From NCBI GenBank assembly GCA_017454905.1, contig JAFTCB010000056.1:1-38372 (forward strand): a stretch of DNA of 38,372 nt, given 5' to 3'. The translations under genes and the position numbers were made by a program. The notes below the pieces were generated by a model. That model made no database searches. It was not told where the DNA came from and worked only from the letters and a program-made list of their open reading frames with translations. This stretch comes from Bacteroidales bacterium. GTDB taxonomy: Bacteria > Bacteroidota > Bacteroidia > Bacteroidales > UBA932. This document shows, one piece after another, positions 15,522-24,395 of this stretch; position 1 is the first letter of the stretch, and each line of letters begins with the position of its first letter.

Positions 15522-17993
15522 ATGATGGATAAAGTGAACACGATCTTGGAAGAGTTGAATGACGAGCAGAAAAAAGCCGTCTGTTGTGTGGATGGCCCGG
15601 TGCTGATCGTAGCGGGGGCGGGATCCGGGAAGACGCGCGTGCTGACCAGCCGCGTGGCCTATATCCTGGCTTTGCAGGAGAATGCCCGCATCCTGGCGCT
15701 GACCTTCACCAAGAAGGCGGCCGGAGAGATGAAGGAGCGGATCGCTTCCATGGTGGGGGACCGCAACGTGCGCCGGGTGGTGATGGGGACTTTCCACGCC
15801 GTGTTCGTGCGCTTCCTGCGTGAGTACGCTGCGTCGCTCGGATATCCCGAGAACTTCACCATCTACGACACCTCGGATTCGCAGAGTGCGGTCAAGGCCT
15901 GCCTCAAGGAGATGGGACTTGACGACAAGATCTATAAGCCCCGGGATGTCCTGTCCCGGATCTCCAAGGCCAAGAACAACCTGATCACGGTGAACGCCTA
16001 CCTGGCGAGCCAGGAGCTCCAGACGGAGGACTACCATGCCAAGAAACCGCGTCTGGGAGAAGTATACAAACTGTACCAGCAGAAGCTCAAGCAGAGCGGG
16101 GTGATGGATTTCGATGACATCCTGCTGAACATGAACTACCTGCTGCGGGACAACCCGGAGGCGCTGCACGCCATCGCTGACCGGTTCACGCACATCATGG
16201 TGGACGAGTACCAGGATACCAATGCCGCCCAGTACCTGATCCTCAAGAAACTGGCGCAGTTCCGGCGCAACATCTGCGTCGTGGGTGACGACAGCCAGTC
16301 TATCTATGCCTTCCGCGGGGCCAAGATCGAGAATATCCTGAATTTCAAGAAAGACTATCCCGAGTGCAAGCTCTTCCGCCTGGAACGCAATTACCGTTCT
16401 ACCCAGGTGATCGTGGACGCGGCCAATTCCCTGATCGCCCACAATGAGGGGCGTATCCCCAAGGAGTGCTACGCGATGGGAGAAAACGGGGAGCCGATCA
16501 AACTGCTCAAGGCCTATACGGAGCAGGAGGAGGCGGTGATGATCGTCTCCGGAATCCTGGACCGGATGCGGACGGAGCGTGCGCAGTATCAGGATTTTGC
16601 GATCCTCTACCGGACCAATTCGCAGTCGCGTGCGCTGGAGGAACAGCTCCGCCGGCGCAACATCCCCTATATGATTTATTCCGGCAATTCCTTCTTCGAC
16701 CGGGCCGAGGTCAAGGATATGATGGCCTATTTCAAGCTGGTCGTCAACCCGCGGGATGACGAATCTTTCCGGCGGGTGGTCAACAAGCCTGCGCGCGGGA
16801 TCGGGGACAAGGCGATGGCCACGGTGGAGGCGGTTGCGCTCCAGCAGGGCTGCCCGCTGTCGGAAGCGGCGCGCGAAGTGCCCAAGGTGCAGGCTTTCCT
16901 GACCCTGATCGCCAGACTGCACGCCCTGGTGCCGGTGACGGATGCGCATGAACTTGCGCGCAAGATTGCGGAGGAAAGCGGCTTGTATGCTTTCTATAAG
17001 CTGGATACCTCCATTGAAGGGATGTCCCGCCTGGCCAACCTGGACGAACTGCTGAACAGCGTGGCGCAGTTCATCGAGGAGCGGGAGGAAGAAGCGGAGG
17101 ATTACGTGGCCGAAGGCGGCCAGATGGACCTGGTCCGTCTGGATGACTTCCTGGAAAATGTCTCGCTGCTGAGCAATGTCGATGTGACCGAGGATGAAGA
17201 TACCAACAACAAAGTCGCGCTGATGACCGTCCACTCTTCGAAGGGACTGGAGTTCCCGTATGTGTATGTGGCGGGGATGGAGGAGAACCTTTTCCCGAGC
17301 ACGACGATGCTGTCCGCGCGTTCCGAAGTCGAGGAGGAGCGGCGGCTTTTCTATGTGGCCGTCACGCGGGCCAAGCGGGCGGTCGCCCTGGCCTTTGCCG
17401 GGACGCGGATGCGCAACGGCAAGCATGAGTCCAATGCCCCCTCGCGCTTCCTCCGGGAGATCGATCCGCAGTATATCGAGAATCCGCTGGAGGATGCCGA
17501 CTTCGACAACAGCGGCGTGACGCATGAGTGGGGCGGTTTCGGTTCCCGCTTTACCGGAGGAAGATTGAATCGATTCGGGGGAGGCAATAGCAGCTATGGC
17601 CGATCTTCTGACGTCCAATATGAACGGAAGGACACCGGCCGCCGGTTTGGCCAGCAGCCCTCGATGGGCGTAGCCACCCATGGCTTCGTAAATGGGAGGG
17701 GCCCGCAGCCGCAGGCTGTGGGAGGGATGAGGCCGAAGGCCGAACCCATTCGGGGGCTGGCTGGCCAACCGGCGGCCGGTGTCCGACAGACCTTGGCCGA
17801 TGCGGATTTCGTGGGGGTGCCGATGACGGAACTGTCAGTAGGACAGCGGATAGAACATAACCGTTTCGGCTTGGGAACCATCCTTGAACTCTCCGGACGC
17901 GCTCCTGAAATGAAGGCGAAGATCCGCTTCGACGTCCATGGCGAGAAACTGCTCCTGCTCAAATACGCGAAGATCAGGCCGGCGAAGGCCTGA
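15522..17993 (+). CDS. uvrD: UvrD/PcrA-type superfamily 1 DNA helicase
   Basis: ATP-dependent 3'-5' DNA helicase used in excision and mismatch repair and in clearing recombination intermediates. It has 823 residues. All SF1A motifs are visible: Walker A AGAGSGKTR near 31-38, AFTFTKKAAGEMKER-like motif Ia (here ALTFTKKAAGEM), DEYQDTN near 228, GDDSQSIYAFRGA near 258, RLERNYRSTQ near 287, VALMTVHSSKGLEFPYVYVAG near 565 (motif V; split over the conserved TVHSSKG) and EEERRLFYVAVTRAK near 605. The C-terminal tail is Gly/Arg-rich and ends in a compact domain (VGQRIEHNRFGLGTI). The linker between them, residues about 704-755, is encoded by a GC-rich palindromic element that keeps the frame open. 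ATGs at 15522 and 15525 are both possible starts. PcrA/UvrD naming within Bacteroidetes is loose. Confidence 0.93.
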   Translation: MMDKVNTILEELNDEQKKAVCCVDGPVLIVAGAGSGKTRVLTSRVAYILALQENARILALTFTKKAAGEMKERIASMVGDRNVRRVVMGTFHAVFVRFLREYAASLGYPENFTIYDTSDSQSAVKACLKEMGLDDKIYKPRDVLSRISKAKNNLITVNAYLASQELQTEDYHAKKPRLGEVYKLYQQKLKQSGVMDFDDILLNMNYLLRDNPEALHAIADRFTHIMVDEYQDTNAAQYLILKKLAQFRRNICVVGDDSQSIYAFRGAKIENILNFKKDYPECKLFRLERNYRSTQVIVDAANSLIAHNEGRIPKECYAMGENGEPIKLLKAYTEQEEAVMIVSGILDRMRTERAQYQDFAILYRTNSQSRALEEQLRRRNIPYMIYSGNSFFDRAEVKDMMAYFKLVVNPRDDESFRRVVNKPARGIGDKAMATVEAVALQQGCPLSEAAREVPKVQAFLTLIARLHALVPVTDAHELARKIAEESGLYAFYKLDTSIEGMSRLANLDELLNSVAQFIEEREEEAEDYVAEGGQMDLVRLDDFLENVSLLSNVDVTEDEDTNNKVALMTVHSSKGLEFPYVYVAGMEENLFPSTTMLSARSEVEEERRLFYVAVTRAKRAVALAFAGTRMRNGKHESNAPSRFLREIDPQYIENPLEDADFDNSGVTHEWGGFGSRFTGGRLNRFGGGNSSYGRSSDVQYERKDTGRRFGQQPSMGVATHGFVNGRGPQPQAVGGMRPKAEPIRGLAGQPAAGVRQTLADADFVGVPMTELSVGQRIEHNRFGLGTILELSGRAPEMKAKIRFDVHGEKLLLLKYAKIRPAKA
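17630..17784. repeat. 155-bp palindromic GC-rich element inside the uvrD-like gene
   Basis: Arms of 34 nt (17630-17663 and 17751-17784) are inverted copies. The first 16 bases pair perfectly, and the rest pair with two one-base offsets and one mismatch. Inside lie further hairpins: 17664-17670 with 17675-17681 (one mismatch), CAGCC/GGCTG at 17706-17718, GGCC/GGCC at 17731-17741, and AATGGG/CCCATT at 17691-17696 with 17745-17750. The element stays in frame and encodes a Gly/Pro/Gln-rich stretch. No clear target-site duplication is seen. It looks like a mobile palindromic unit (REPIN, MITE or coding palindromic element), but only one copy is in the window. Confidence 0.75.
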
Positions 17994-18018
17994 TTCCCTT
18001 TTCTTGATTTGGAATCCG

Positions 18019-18051
18019 CGAGCGGCTGCCTACTCGAACAGCAGCCGCTCG
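18019..18051. terminator. Stem-loop between convergent uvrD-like and thioesterase genes
   Basis: An 11-bp perfect inverted repeat (CGAGCGGCTGC at 18019-18029, GCAGCCGCTCG at 18041-18051) with an 11-nt loop spans the 3' end of the thioesterase gene and the short gap to the uvrD-like gene. One arm encodes the last residues of the thioesterase. There is no T-run on either side, so it may be a weak bidirectional terminator or an RNA-stabilising hairpin. Confidence 0.45.
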
Positions 18052-18785
18052 ATAAATACCTGATGATCGGCCGTCCGGCCTTCAACGATGTGGGAGCCGT
18101 CGGTGTCGACCGTATGGAAAAGCTCTACGGTGTCGCCGGGACGGGCTTCCTTGTTGAAGTTGATGGTCAATTCTTTAAGGAACTTGTTGTAAACAAGTTC
18201 TTCAGGCAAGGCGTCCATGGCCCAGACCGTGTACTTGACATTGTTGGCGTGCTGGTTGTAGTCCACGTCAGAGAAGCGTACACAGTGTTCCCCGATCTTC
18301 TCCAGCGTCACCCCGCGCGGGACGGCCACCTTGGCCGCTCGTTCCGTGATGGCATTGTCCGGACTTTGCGGGTCCGTCGAGACGATTTCCGACAAGAACT
18401 CTGCCCGTGCCACCCGGCGCTCGGCGAGGTTCATGACCACCCAGGAACTGGTGGAATTGACGGCTGCGTTGCCCGCTGCATCCAGCAACTGGTAGTCTCG
18501 GATAAAGAAGAGACCGTCCAACCCCTTGTGCCAGGTCAGCATCTTGATCTTCTCCTTGTGCATCACGGGACGCTCGAAACGGACGTGCTGGCGCGCCAGG
18601 ATCCAGGTGCAGCCGTAGGGGCCGAGCTGCTCGTCGCCGAACTTCAGGCAGTCGGCGCCGAAGACGGCCATGTGCTGGGCCAGGTCCAGGAAGGCCGCCG
18701 GCCGCAGGATATGCCGGATGTCCGTCATATAACAGGCGACGAAGGAGTCTTCGGTGATTTTATCTTTCAGGTAATCGGGTTGCAT
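18030..18785 (-). CDS. Acyl-ACP thioesterase
   Basis: Cytoplasmic enzyme predicted to hydrolyse acyl-acyl carrier protein to free fatty acid. It has 251 residues with two hot-dog folds, as in the FatA/FatB-like family PF01643. The N-terminal fold includes RPAAFLDLAQHMAVFGAD and the TWILARQHVRFERPV strand region. The C-terminal fold has the DVDYNQHANNVKYTVWAMD motif, with the Asn and His expected at the active site. Its start lies inside the 3' end of the nif3-like gene (26-nt overlap), pointing to coupled translation as the last gene of the recG operon. Chain-length preference cannot be judged. Confidence 0.88.
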   Translation of the reverse strand: MQPDYLKDKITEDSFVACYMTDIRHILRPAAFLDLAQHMAVFGADCLKFGDEQLGPYGCTWILARQHVRFERPVMHKEKIKMLTWHKGLDGLFFIRDYQLLDAAGNAAVNSTSSWVVMNLAERRVARAEFLSEIVSTDPQSPDNAITERAAKVAVPRGVTLEKIGEHCVRFSDVDYNQHANNVKYTVWAMDALPEELVYNKFLKELTINFNKEARPGDTVELFHTVDTDGSHIVEGRTADHQVFIERLLFE

Positions 18786-19554
18786 ATCGGATGGGGTTGG
18801 TATTGAGGGCGGTCTTGCAGACGCGCAGGCCGGGGCAGGATGCCGTCAGGTACTCCAGCAGGAGGTCCTGCGTAAACTGCTCGCTCTGGTAATGGCCGAG
18901 CTCGGCGAGGAGGACGCCCTGGTTCTCGAAATAATCATGGTAATGGAATTCGCCGCTGAGGAAACAGTCGGCGCCGGCGCGGACGGCATCCCGCATCAGG
19001 AAAGCTCCGGCCCCGCCGCACAGGGCGACACGTCGGATCTCCCGCCCGTCCGGGGCGGAATGCAGCAGGCACTCCACGCCGAAGGTGTCCTGAACGCGTG
19101 CCAGGAAGTCCGTGTCCCGCTCGGGTGCGGGCAGTTCGCCCACCAGGCCGGAACCGGCATCTTCTCCCTCTTTCGGGCAGAGCCAGCGGAGCTGCTGCAA
19201 ACCGAGTTTCCCGGCAATCCGGTGGTTGACGCCGCCGGGCGCGTTGTCCAGGCTCGTATGCGCGGAGTAGATGGAAATCCCGGATGCCAGTGCGTGGACG
19301 ACGCAGCGCTGCTGATAGGTCGCATCGGACACCTGCCGGAGCGCTTTGAAGATCAGCGGATGATGGGAAACAATTAAGTTACATCCGTTGTCAACCGCTT
19401 CTTTTACAATCTCTTCCGTGACATCGAGGCAGACCAGTGCCTTGGAGACTTCGGCCTCCGGAAAACCGACCTGCAGACCGGAGTTGTCCCACTCATCCTG
19501 CAGGCGGAGCGGGGCCAGCCGCTCGAGGGCGGCTATGATTTCGCGCAGCTTCAT
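18760..19554 (-). CDS. Nif3-like dinuclear metal centre hexameric protein (DUF34)
   Basis: Protein of 264 residues of the widely conserved Nif3/YbgI/YqfO family; proposed roles include metal-dependent hydrolysis, but the physiological function is unsettled. Diagnostic segments are the N-terminal APLRLQDEWDNSGLQVG, a VSHHPLIF metal-binding pair of histidines, SAHTSLDNAPGGVNHRIA, and a late SGEFHYHDYFENQG plus ELGHYQSEQ with further metal ligands. The length matches the short form without the inserted PII-like domain seen in longer Bacteroidetes homologues. Its ATG overlaps the yqeY stop by 4 nt. Confidence 0.92.
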   Translation of the reverse strand: MKLREIIAALERLAPLRLQDEWDNSGLQVGFPEAEVSKALVCLDVTEEIVKEAVDNGCNLIVSHHPLIFKALRQVSDATYQQRCVVHALASGISIYSAHTSLDNAPGGVNHRIAGKLGLQQLRWLCPKEGEDAGSGLVGELPAPERDTDFLARVQDTFGVECLLHSAPDGREIRRVALCGGAGAFLMRDAVRAGADCFLSGEFHYHDYFENQGVLLAELGHYQSEQFTQDLLLEYLTASCPGLRVCKTALNTNPIRYATRLPER

Positions 19555-20006
19555 CCCTGGGCGAGGAGTTGGCGGACGATCGTGGAGAGGGTGCGCCCGT
19601 CGGCCAGGCCGGCGAGCTGCTTGCTGGCGACGCCCATCACCTTGCCCATGTCGGCGGGCGATGCCGCGCCGGTCTGGGCGATGATCTCGCGGACCTTGAC
19701 TTCGATCTCTTCCGGCGTCAGCTGCCGGGGGACGTATTCCTCCAGCACTTTGGCCTCTGCCAGTTCGTTGTCGGCCAGTTCCTGCCGGTTTGCCGCCACG
19801 AACTGCTCGGCTGCTTCCTTGCGCTGCTTGATGAGTTTCTGGATGAGCTTGACGATGTCTGCGTCTTCCAGTTCCTTTTTGCCCCCCTCCGCCGTCTTGG
19901 CGAGGAGGATGGCGGATTTGATGGAACGGACGGCATTGGTCCGCTCATAATCGTGGGCCTTCATCGCCGCCATCAGATCTTTCTGTATTTGTTGTTCGAG
20001 TGCCAT
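19551..20006 (-). CDS. GatB/YqeY domain protein
   Basis: Small helical protein of 151 residues related to the tail domain of the amidotransferase GatB. Family marks are QKDLMAAMKAHDYERTNAVR at the start, IQKLIKQRKEAAEQF in the middle and a C-terminal MGKVMGVASKQLAGLADGRT. Proteins of this kind are free-standing and may affect tRNA-dependent amidation or aminoacyl-tRNA handling, but the role is not proven. It sits 13 nt after the S9 peptidase gene and overlaps the nif3-like gene by 4 nt. Confidence 0.92.
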   Translation of the reverse strand: MALEQQIQKDLMAAMKAHDYERTNAVRSIKSAILLAKTAEGGKKELEDADIVKLIQKLIKQRKEAAEQFVAANRQELADNELAEAKVLEEYVPRQLTPEEIEVKVREIIAQTGAASPADMGKVMGVASKQLAGLADGRTLSTIVRQLLAQG

Positions 20007-20019
20007 AACGGTTGCTTGT

Positions 20020-22239
20020 TTATTTCATCCAGCGGTCGAGCCAGTCATAGAAGACGCGGTGCCAGTAGAGCGAGTTCTGCGGCTGGAGGATCCAGTGGTT
20101 CTCTTCGGGGAAGACAACGAGCTTGGAGGGGACACCCATCATCTGGGCTGCGTTGAAAGCCGCCATGCCCTGCTCGTAGGGGATGCGGAAGTCCATCATG
20201 CCATGGATGCAGAGGATCGGGGTGTGCCACTTCGTGACCATCGTCGACGGAGAATTGGCATAATGGCGCTGCGCCTTGGCCGTGGAGGCGTAAGGGGCGC
20301 CGGCCTGCTGCATGCCGCCGAAGGTGATCCCGTCACCGGCAGGACCCGTCTGGCCGGGCTTGTAGGCATACTCGGTCAGGCCGCCGTTGTCCCAGTTGGC
20401 AAACCACATCTCCTCGGTGGTGAACCAAAGCTGTTTCTCGTCAAAAATACCGGCATGCGCGATGAAGCAATCATACAGGTCGCCGTGCAGACCTTCCAGC
20501 ATATAAGCAGAATAACCGCCGTAAGATGCGCCCACGCAGGCGAGCTTGCTCACATAGGGCTGGCTCTTGATGTAGCGGCCGGCGCTCAGGTAGTCCTGCA
20601 TATTGAGGCCCGGGTAGTCACCCGAGATCTGCTCCTTCCAAGCCTGGCCGAATGCAGTCGTACCGCGGCGGTTGGGCAGGATGACGATATAGCCCTGCTG
20701 GGCCATCAGCCGGTAGCACCAGCGATAGCTCCAATCCTGGGAATTGCTGCCCTGGGGGCCTCCCAGCACGATCTCGATGGCCGGATACTGCTTGGCTGGA
20801 TCGAACTGCGGGGGATAGAGCACCCAGCAGAGCATCTGCTGATGGTCTACCGTCTCCACGAACACGCGGCCGTCCGTGACATCGGAAAGCTGGTCCATGA
20901 TGTGCTTGTTCTCCGTGGTGAGCTGCTTGAAGTTCACGTCCTTGGCCGTAATCGTGACGGAGACCAGTTCGGTCGGGAACTTGAGGCAGTAGTAGGAGGC
21001 CAGCAGTTCCACGCCGTCCGTGCGGTCCAGGATGGCGAACGGGGAAAAGAAATCATAATTCCAGTCGGGCTGGGTGATGCGCTGGACATCCCCGTACAGG
21101 TCGGCGCAGTAGAGCGCCTGGATGCCTTCCCCGACCAGGGCGTTGAAGAAGATCTCATCGTTGTGCCAGACCGGGCCGGCCACATCGTGATCGAAATCCG
21201 GGATCAGTTCCCGCACGCTGCGGACCTTGACGCCGATGTCCTGGCCGTCCTGCGCTTCGCTGCCGAGTTCGGTATCGGCGACGAAGAGACGCTGCCGGTC
21301 GGCTTCATAGCCGTCCCGTTCCATCGAGATCCAGGCGATGTGCTTGCCGTCCGGGCTCCAGACGGGATCGGTGTCATAGCCGCCGTCCGTCTTGACGTCC
21401 AGTGTCATCCCGGTCAGGATATCATAGATGTAGATGGACGTGTTGGTGCTGAAAGCATACTGCTTGCCCACCTTCTTGCGGCAGGAATAGACGATGTGCC
21501 GGCTGTCCGGCGCCCAGTCCAGCTGTTCCGCACCGCCGAAAGGCTCGGTCGGCAGTTCATACAGCTCCTCCGTGCCCAGGATGTCGACGGAATTCTCCGG
21601 GGTGATGGTCCCGTTCACCAGGGTGGCGACATAGCTGCGGGGTACATCCGTCACCCAATGGTCCCAGTGGCGGTACATCAGGTCCTCCGTGGCGTAGGCC
21701 TGCGCCTTGTCGAGTGCCGGATCGCTGTCGGCGGGCGTCTGCAGCGCCGTGTTCTTGATGCTGCTGACGTAGATCAACTGCTGACCGTCCGGGGAAATCT
21801 TGTAGTCGCTGATCCCGTTGGGAATGTTGCTGAGTTGGACTTTCTTGCCGAGTTTGTTCCCCTTGAGGGGAGCGTTCCAGAGCTGTCCGCCCTGCAGGAA
21901 ATAAATGCTCTTGCCGTCCGTGGACCAGCGGGCTGCGTTCACGCTTTTGGCATAACGGGTGAGCTGGACCTTGCCCGATCCGTCCGGATTGCAGAGGAAG
22001 AGGTTGCGGCAGCTGCGGTTCTGGGCTACGTCGGTATAGGATACGCCGTAAAGGATCCTGCTTCCGTCCGGAGAAAGCTGCGGATCGGACAGGCGGCCGA
22101 GAGCAAGGAGGGTCTCCGGCGTCATCACGCCGTCCTCGATGCGGATGTCGGACGGCCCGATATAACCGCTGTCCTCTTTTTGTGCACAACTGATTGCCAT
22201 AATCAAACAGGTTAATGCGATGGTAATTCTTTTCATCAT
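20020..22239 (-). CDS. S9 family serine peptidase (prolyl oligopeptidase/DPP-type), lipoprotein
   Basis: Exported peptidase of 739 residues. The N-terminus MMKRITIALTCLIMAISC is a lipoprotein signal, with the lipidated cysteine at residue 18. The N-terminal half is a beta-propeller with repeats such as LSPDGSRILYGVSY, WSTDGKSIYFL, ISPDGQQLIYVSS and WSPDGKHIAWISM. The C-terminal half is an alpha/beta hydrolase with nucleophile Ser572 (GASYGGYS), Asp683 (MMDFRIP) and His715 (EENHWIL). The Asp-His spacing of 32 is typical, but the Ser-Asp spacing of 111 is about 30 longer than in DPP IV. It probably trims peptides in the periplasm or at the outer membrane. Its ATG shares one base with the recG stop. 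Confidence 0.9.
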   Translation of the reverse strand: MMKRITIALTCLIMAISCAQKEDSGYIGPSDIRIEDGVMTPETLLALGRLSDPQLSPDGSRILYGVSYTDVAQNRSCRNLFLCNPDGSGKVQLTRYAKSVNAARWSTDGKSIYFLQGGQLWNAPLKGNKLGKKVQLSNIPNGISDYKISPDGQQLIYVSSIKNTALQTPADSDPALDKAQAYATEDLMYRHWDHWVTDVPRSYVATLVNGTITPENSVDILGTEELYELPTEPFGGAEQLDWAPDSRHIVYSCRKKVGKQYAFSTNTSIYIYDILTGMTLDVKTDGGYDTDPVWSPDGKHIAWISMERDGYEADRQRLFVADTELGSEAQDGQDIGVKVRSVRELIPDFDHDVAGPVWHNDEIFFNALVGEGIQALYCADLYGDVQRITQPDWNYDFFSPFAILDRTDGVELLASYYCLKFPTELVSVTITAKDVNFKQLTTENKHIMDQLSDVTDGRVFVETVDHQQMLCWVLYPPQFDPAKQYPAIEIVLGGPQGSNSQDWSYRWCYRLMAQQGYIVILPNRRGTTAFGQAWKEQISGDYPGLNMQDYLSAGRYIKSQPYVSKLACVGASYGGYSAYMLEGLHGDLYDCFIAHAGIFDEKQLWFTTEEMWFANWDNGGLTEYAYKPGQTGPAGDGITFGGMQQAGAPYASTAKAQRHYANSPSTMVTKWHTPILCIHGMMDFRIPYEQGMAAFNAAQMMGVPSKLVVFPEENHWILQPQNSLYWHRVFYDWLDRWMK

Positions 22240-24380
22240 TATGAGATTTTGCTGTAGTCTTTGATTTCGTATTTATCTTTCCGCAATTCACGTACCAGCA
22301 GGGCATTCCCGGGCAGGCTGAGCTGGGGATCCGCTTCCAGGATGCGCTCGGCGCAGTTGCGCGCTTCTGTCAGCAACTGGCCGTCCCGGGCGAGGGAAGC
22401 GATGTTGAGGTGGATCGGGAGACCGCTCTGCTGCGTGCCTTCCAGGTCGCCGGGACCGCGCATCTTCATATCCTGCTCCGCGATCTCGAAGCCGTCTTCG
22501 GTGGCGCACATCAGGTCCAGGCGCTGCTGCGCCTCCTTGGAGGTCTTGACGTCCTTGACGAGGATGCAATAGGACTTCTCGGCACCGCGTCCCACCCGGC
22601 CGCGCAGCTGGTGCAGCTGGCTCAGGCCGAAACGCTGGGCGCTCTCGATCACCATCACCGACGCGTTGGGAACATCCACGCCCACCTCGATTACGGTCGT
22701 GGACACCAGGATCTGGGCCCGGCCGGCGACAAAGGCGGACATGTTGAAATTCTTCTCCTCATTGGTCTGCTGCCCGTGGACGATGGCCACCTTGTAGTCG
22801 GGCAGGGGAAAAGCGCTGACGATTTCCTCATAGCCCTTTTCCAGGTTCTGCAGGTCCATCTTCTCGCTCTCGAAAATGAGCGGGAACACCACGAAAACCT
22901 GCCGGCCGCGGGCAATCTCATCGCGCATGAACTTGTACATTGCGTTCCGGCGGTTCTGCCCGATGCACATCGTCTGCACCGGCTTCCGCCCCGGCGGCAT
23001 CTCATCGATCACCGAGACATCCAGATCCCCGTACAGCGTCATCGCCAGCGTGCGCGGAATCGGCGTTGCGGTCATGACGAGGATATGCGGCGGGACGGAA
23101 GGCCCTTTGTTCCAAAGCTTGGCCCGCTGGTCCACGCCGAAGCGATGCTGCTCATCGATCACGGCCAGCCCGAGATTCCGGAAAACCACGTTATCCTCGA
23201 GCAGCGCATGCGTCCCCACGATGATGCCGATACTTCCGTCCTCCAGCCCGGCATGGATGCCGCGCCGGTCCTTCTGGGTCGTGCTGCCGGTCAGCAGCGC
23301 GCACTGTACGGAAGTAGGTGCGAGATACTTCTGGATATTCGCGAAATGCTGCTGCGCCAGCACCTCGGTCGGCGCCATGATGCAGGCCTGGTATCCGTTG
23401 CCGATGGCCATCAGGCAGCTCAGCACCGCCACCATCGTCTTGCCGGAACCGACATCTCCCTGCAGCAGCCGGTTCATCTGGTGGCTGCTCATCAGGTCCG
23501 CACGGATCTCCTTGATCACGCGCTGCTGCGCCCCGGTCAGGGAATAGGGGAGTGCGTTGTAGCAGGCGTGGAAATCCGGCCCCACCTTGGGCATCGGGAT
23601 GCCGCGCTCTCCGCGTGAACGGATAAACTTCTGCTTCAGCAGCGAAAGCTGCAGGAAGAACAGTTCTTCGAACTTCAGCCGGTAGGTCGCCTTCCGGAGC
23701 GCATAACTGTCGGCCGGGAAATGGATGTTCTTCAGGGCGTAGGCCAGCGGGACGAGCCCCTTGTCCTGGAGGATGTACTCGGGCAGCGTCTCCTGGATCT
23801 CCGGCAGGCAGAGCGACAGGGCGGCGGATTGCAGCTTGCACATCACCTTGCCCGTGATGCCGCCGGTCTTGAGCTTCTCCGTACTGGGATACACCCCGGT
23901 CAGCGCGCCCTGCGACATGGCACCGTCCTGCGGGACATCCACCTCCGGGTGGACGATGTTCATCCGGTTCCCGAAAGCCTGCGGCTTGCCGAAAAACAGG
24001 AAGGTCGCGCCGGGTGCCAGGCGCTGGTAGTTCCACTTGACGCCCTTGAAAAAGACCAGCTCCATCCGGCCGGTCTCATCCTCGACCAGGACGGAAAGGC
24101 GCTTGACCGCCCCCCAGTGGATGGGGTCGCTTTCCTGCGAGACGATGGAACTTCCCGGCCCGTACAGGGTCCGGGAGACCACGCGCGCCTGCAGCTGGAC
24201 ATAGGCGAGATCCGGAGCAACCTGGGCGATGGGCGTGATCCCGCTCCGGTCGATATACCGGAACGGGTACAGGTGGATGAGGTCCGAGAGGGTCTCGATC
24301 CCGAGTTCGCTCCGCAGGAGCTGCGCCCGTTTCGGCCCGACTCCGCTGAGGTATTGTATGCTGGTGCCCAGTTCGCCCAT
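22239..24380 (-). CDS. recG: ATP-dependent DNA helicase RecG
   Basis: Branch-migrating helicase that remodels stalled forks and Holliday junctions. From the ATG at 24380 it has 713 residues. The N-terminal wedge/OB domain carries YLSGVGPKRAQLLRSELGI and LIHLYPFRYIDRS. The helicase core has Walker A GDVGSGKT, the motif II box DEQHRFG, MTATPIPRTLAMTLYGDL with DEMPPGRKPV, and the C-terminal HQLRGRVGRG with GPGDLEGTQQSG. A longer frame from 24425 would read through the terminator of the neighbouring gene and upstream of a -7 box, so 24380 is preferred. It heads a five-gene operon with the S9 peptidase, yqeY, nif3-like and thioesterase genes. Confidence 0.95.
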   Translation of the reverse strand: MGELGTSIQYLSGVGPKRAQLLRSELGIETLSDLIHLYPFRYIDRSGITPIAQVAPDLAYVQLQARVVSRTLYGPGSSIVSQESDPIHWGAVKRLSVLVEDETGRMELVFFKGVKWNYQRLAPGATFLFFGKPQAFGNRMNIVHPEVDVPQDGAMSQGALTGVYPSTEKLKTGGITGKVMCKLQSAALSLCLPEIQETLPEYILQDKGLVPLAYALKNIHFPADSYALRKATYRLKFEELFFLQLSLLKQKFIRSRGERGIPMPKVGPDFHACYNALPYSLTGAQQRVIKEIRADLMSSHQMNRLLQGDVGSGKTMVAVLSCLMAIGNGYQACIMAPTEVLAQQHFANIQKYLAPTSVQCALLTGSTTQKDRRGIHAGLEDGSIGIIVGTHALLEDNVVFRNLGLAVIDEQHRFGVDQRAKLWNKGPSVPPHILVMTATPIPRTLAMTLYGDLDVSVIDEMPPGRKPVQTMCIGQNRRNAMYKFMRDEIARGRQVFVVFPLIFESEKMDLQNLEKGYEEIVSAFPLPDYKVAIVHGQQTNEEKNFNMSAFVAGRAQILVSTTVIEVGVDVPNASVMVIESAQRFGLSQLHQLRGRVGRGAEKSYCILVKDVKTSKEAQQRLDLMCATEDGFEIAEQDMKMRGPGDLEGTQQSGLPIHLNIASLARDGQLLTEARNCAERILEADPQLSLPGNALLVRELRKDKYEIKDYSKIS

Positions 24381-24386
24381 AGCCCA

Positions 24387-24394
24387 CAAATATA
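24387..24394 (-). promoter_or_regulatory. -7 promoter box immediately before recG
   Basis: TATATTTG on the minus strand matches TAnnTTTG exactly and ends 6 nt before the recG ATG at 24380. The place of a -33 box is taken by the upstream terminator stem. A leaderless transcript is suggested. Confidence 0.55.
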
Positions 24395-24395
24395 C

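Noticed and set aside
15336-17768. 810-codon open frame on the minus strand opposite uvrD
   Set aside because: Antisense to a complete SF1 helicase and without any motif or promoter of its own.
20059-22215. 718-codon plus-strand frame opposite the S9 peptidase
   Set aside because: Antisense shadow; the minus-strand gene has a lipoprotein signal and a catalytic triad.
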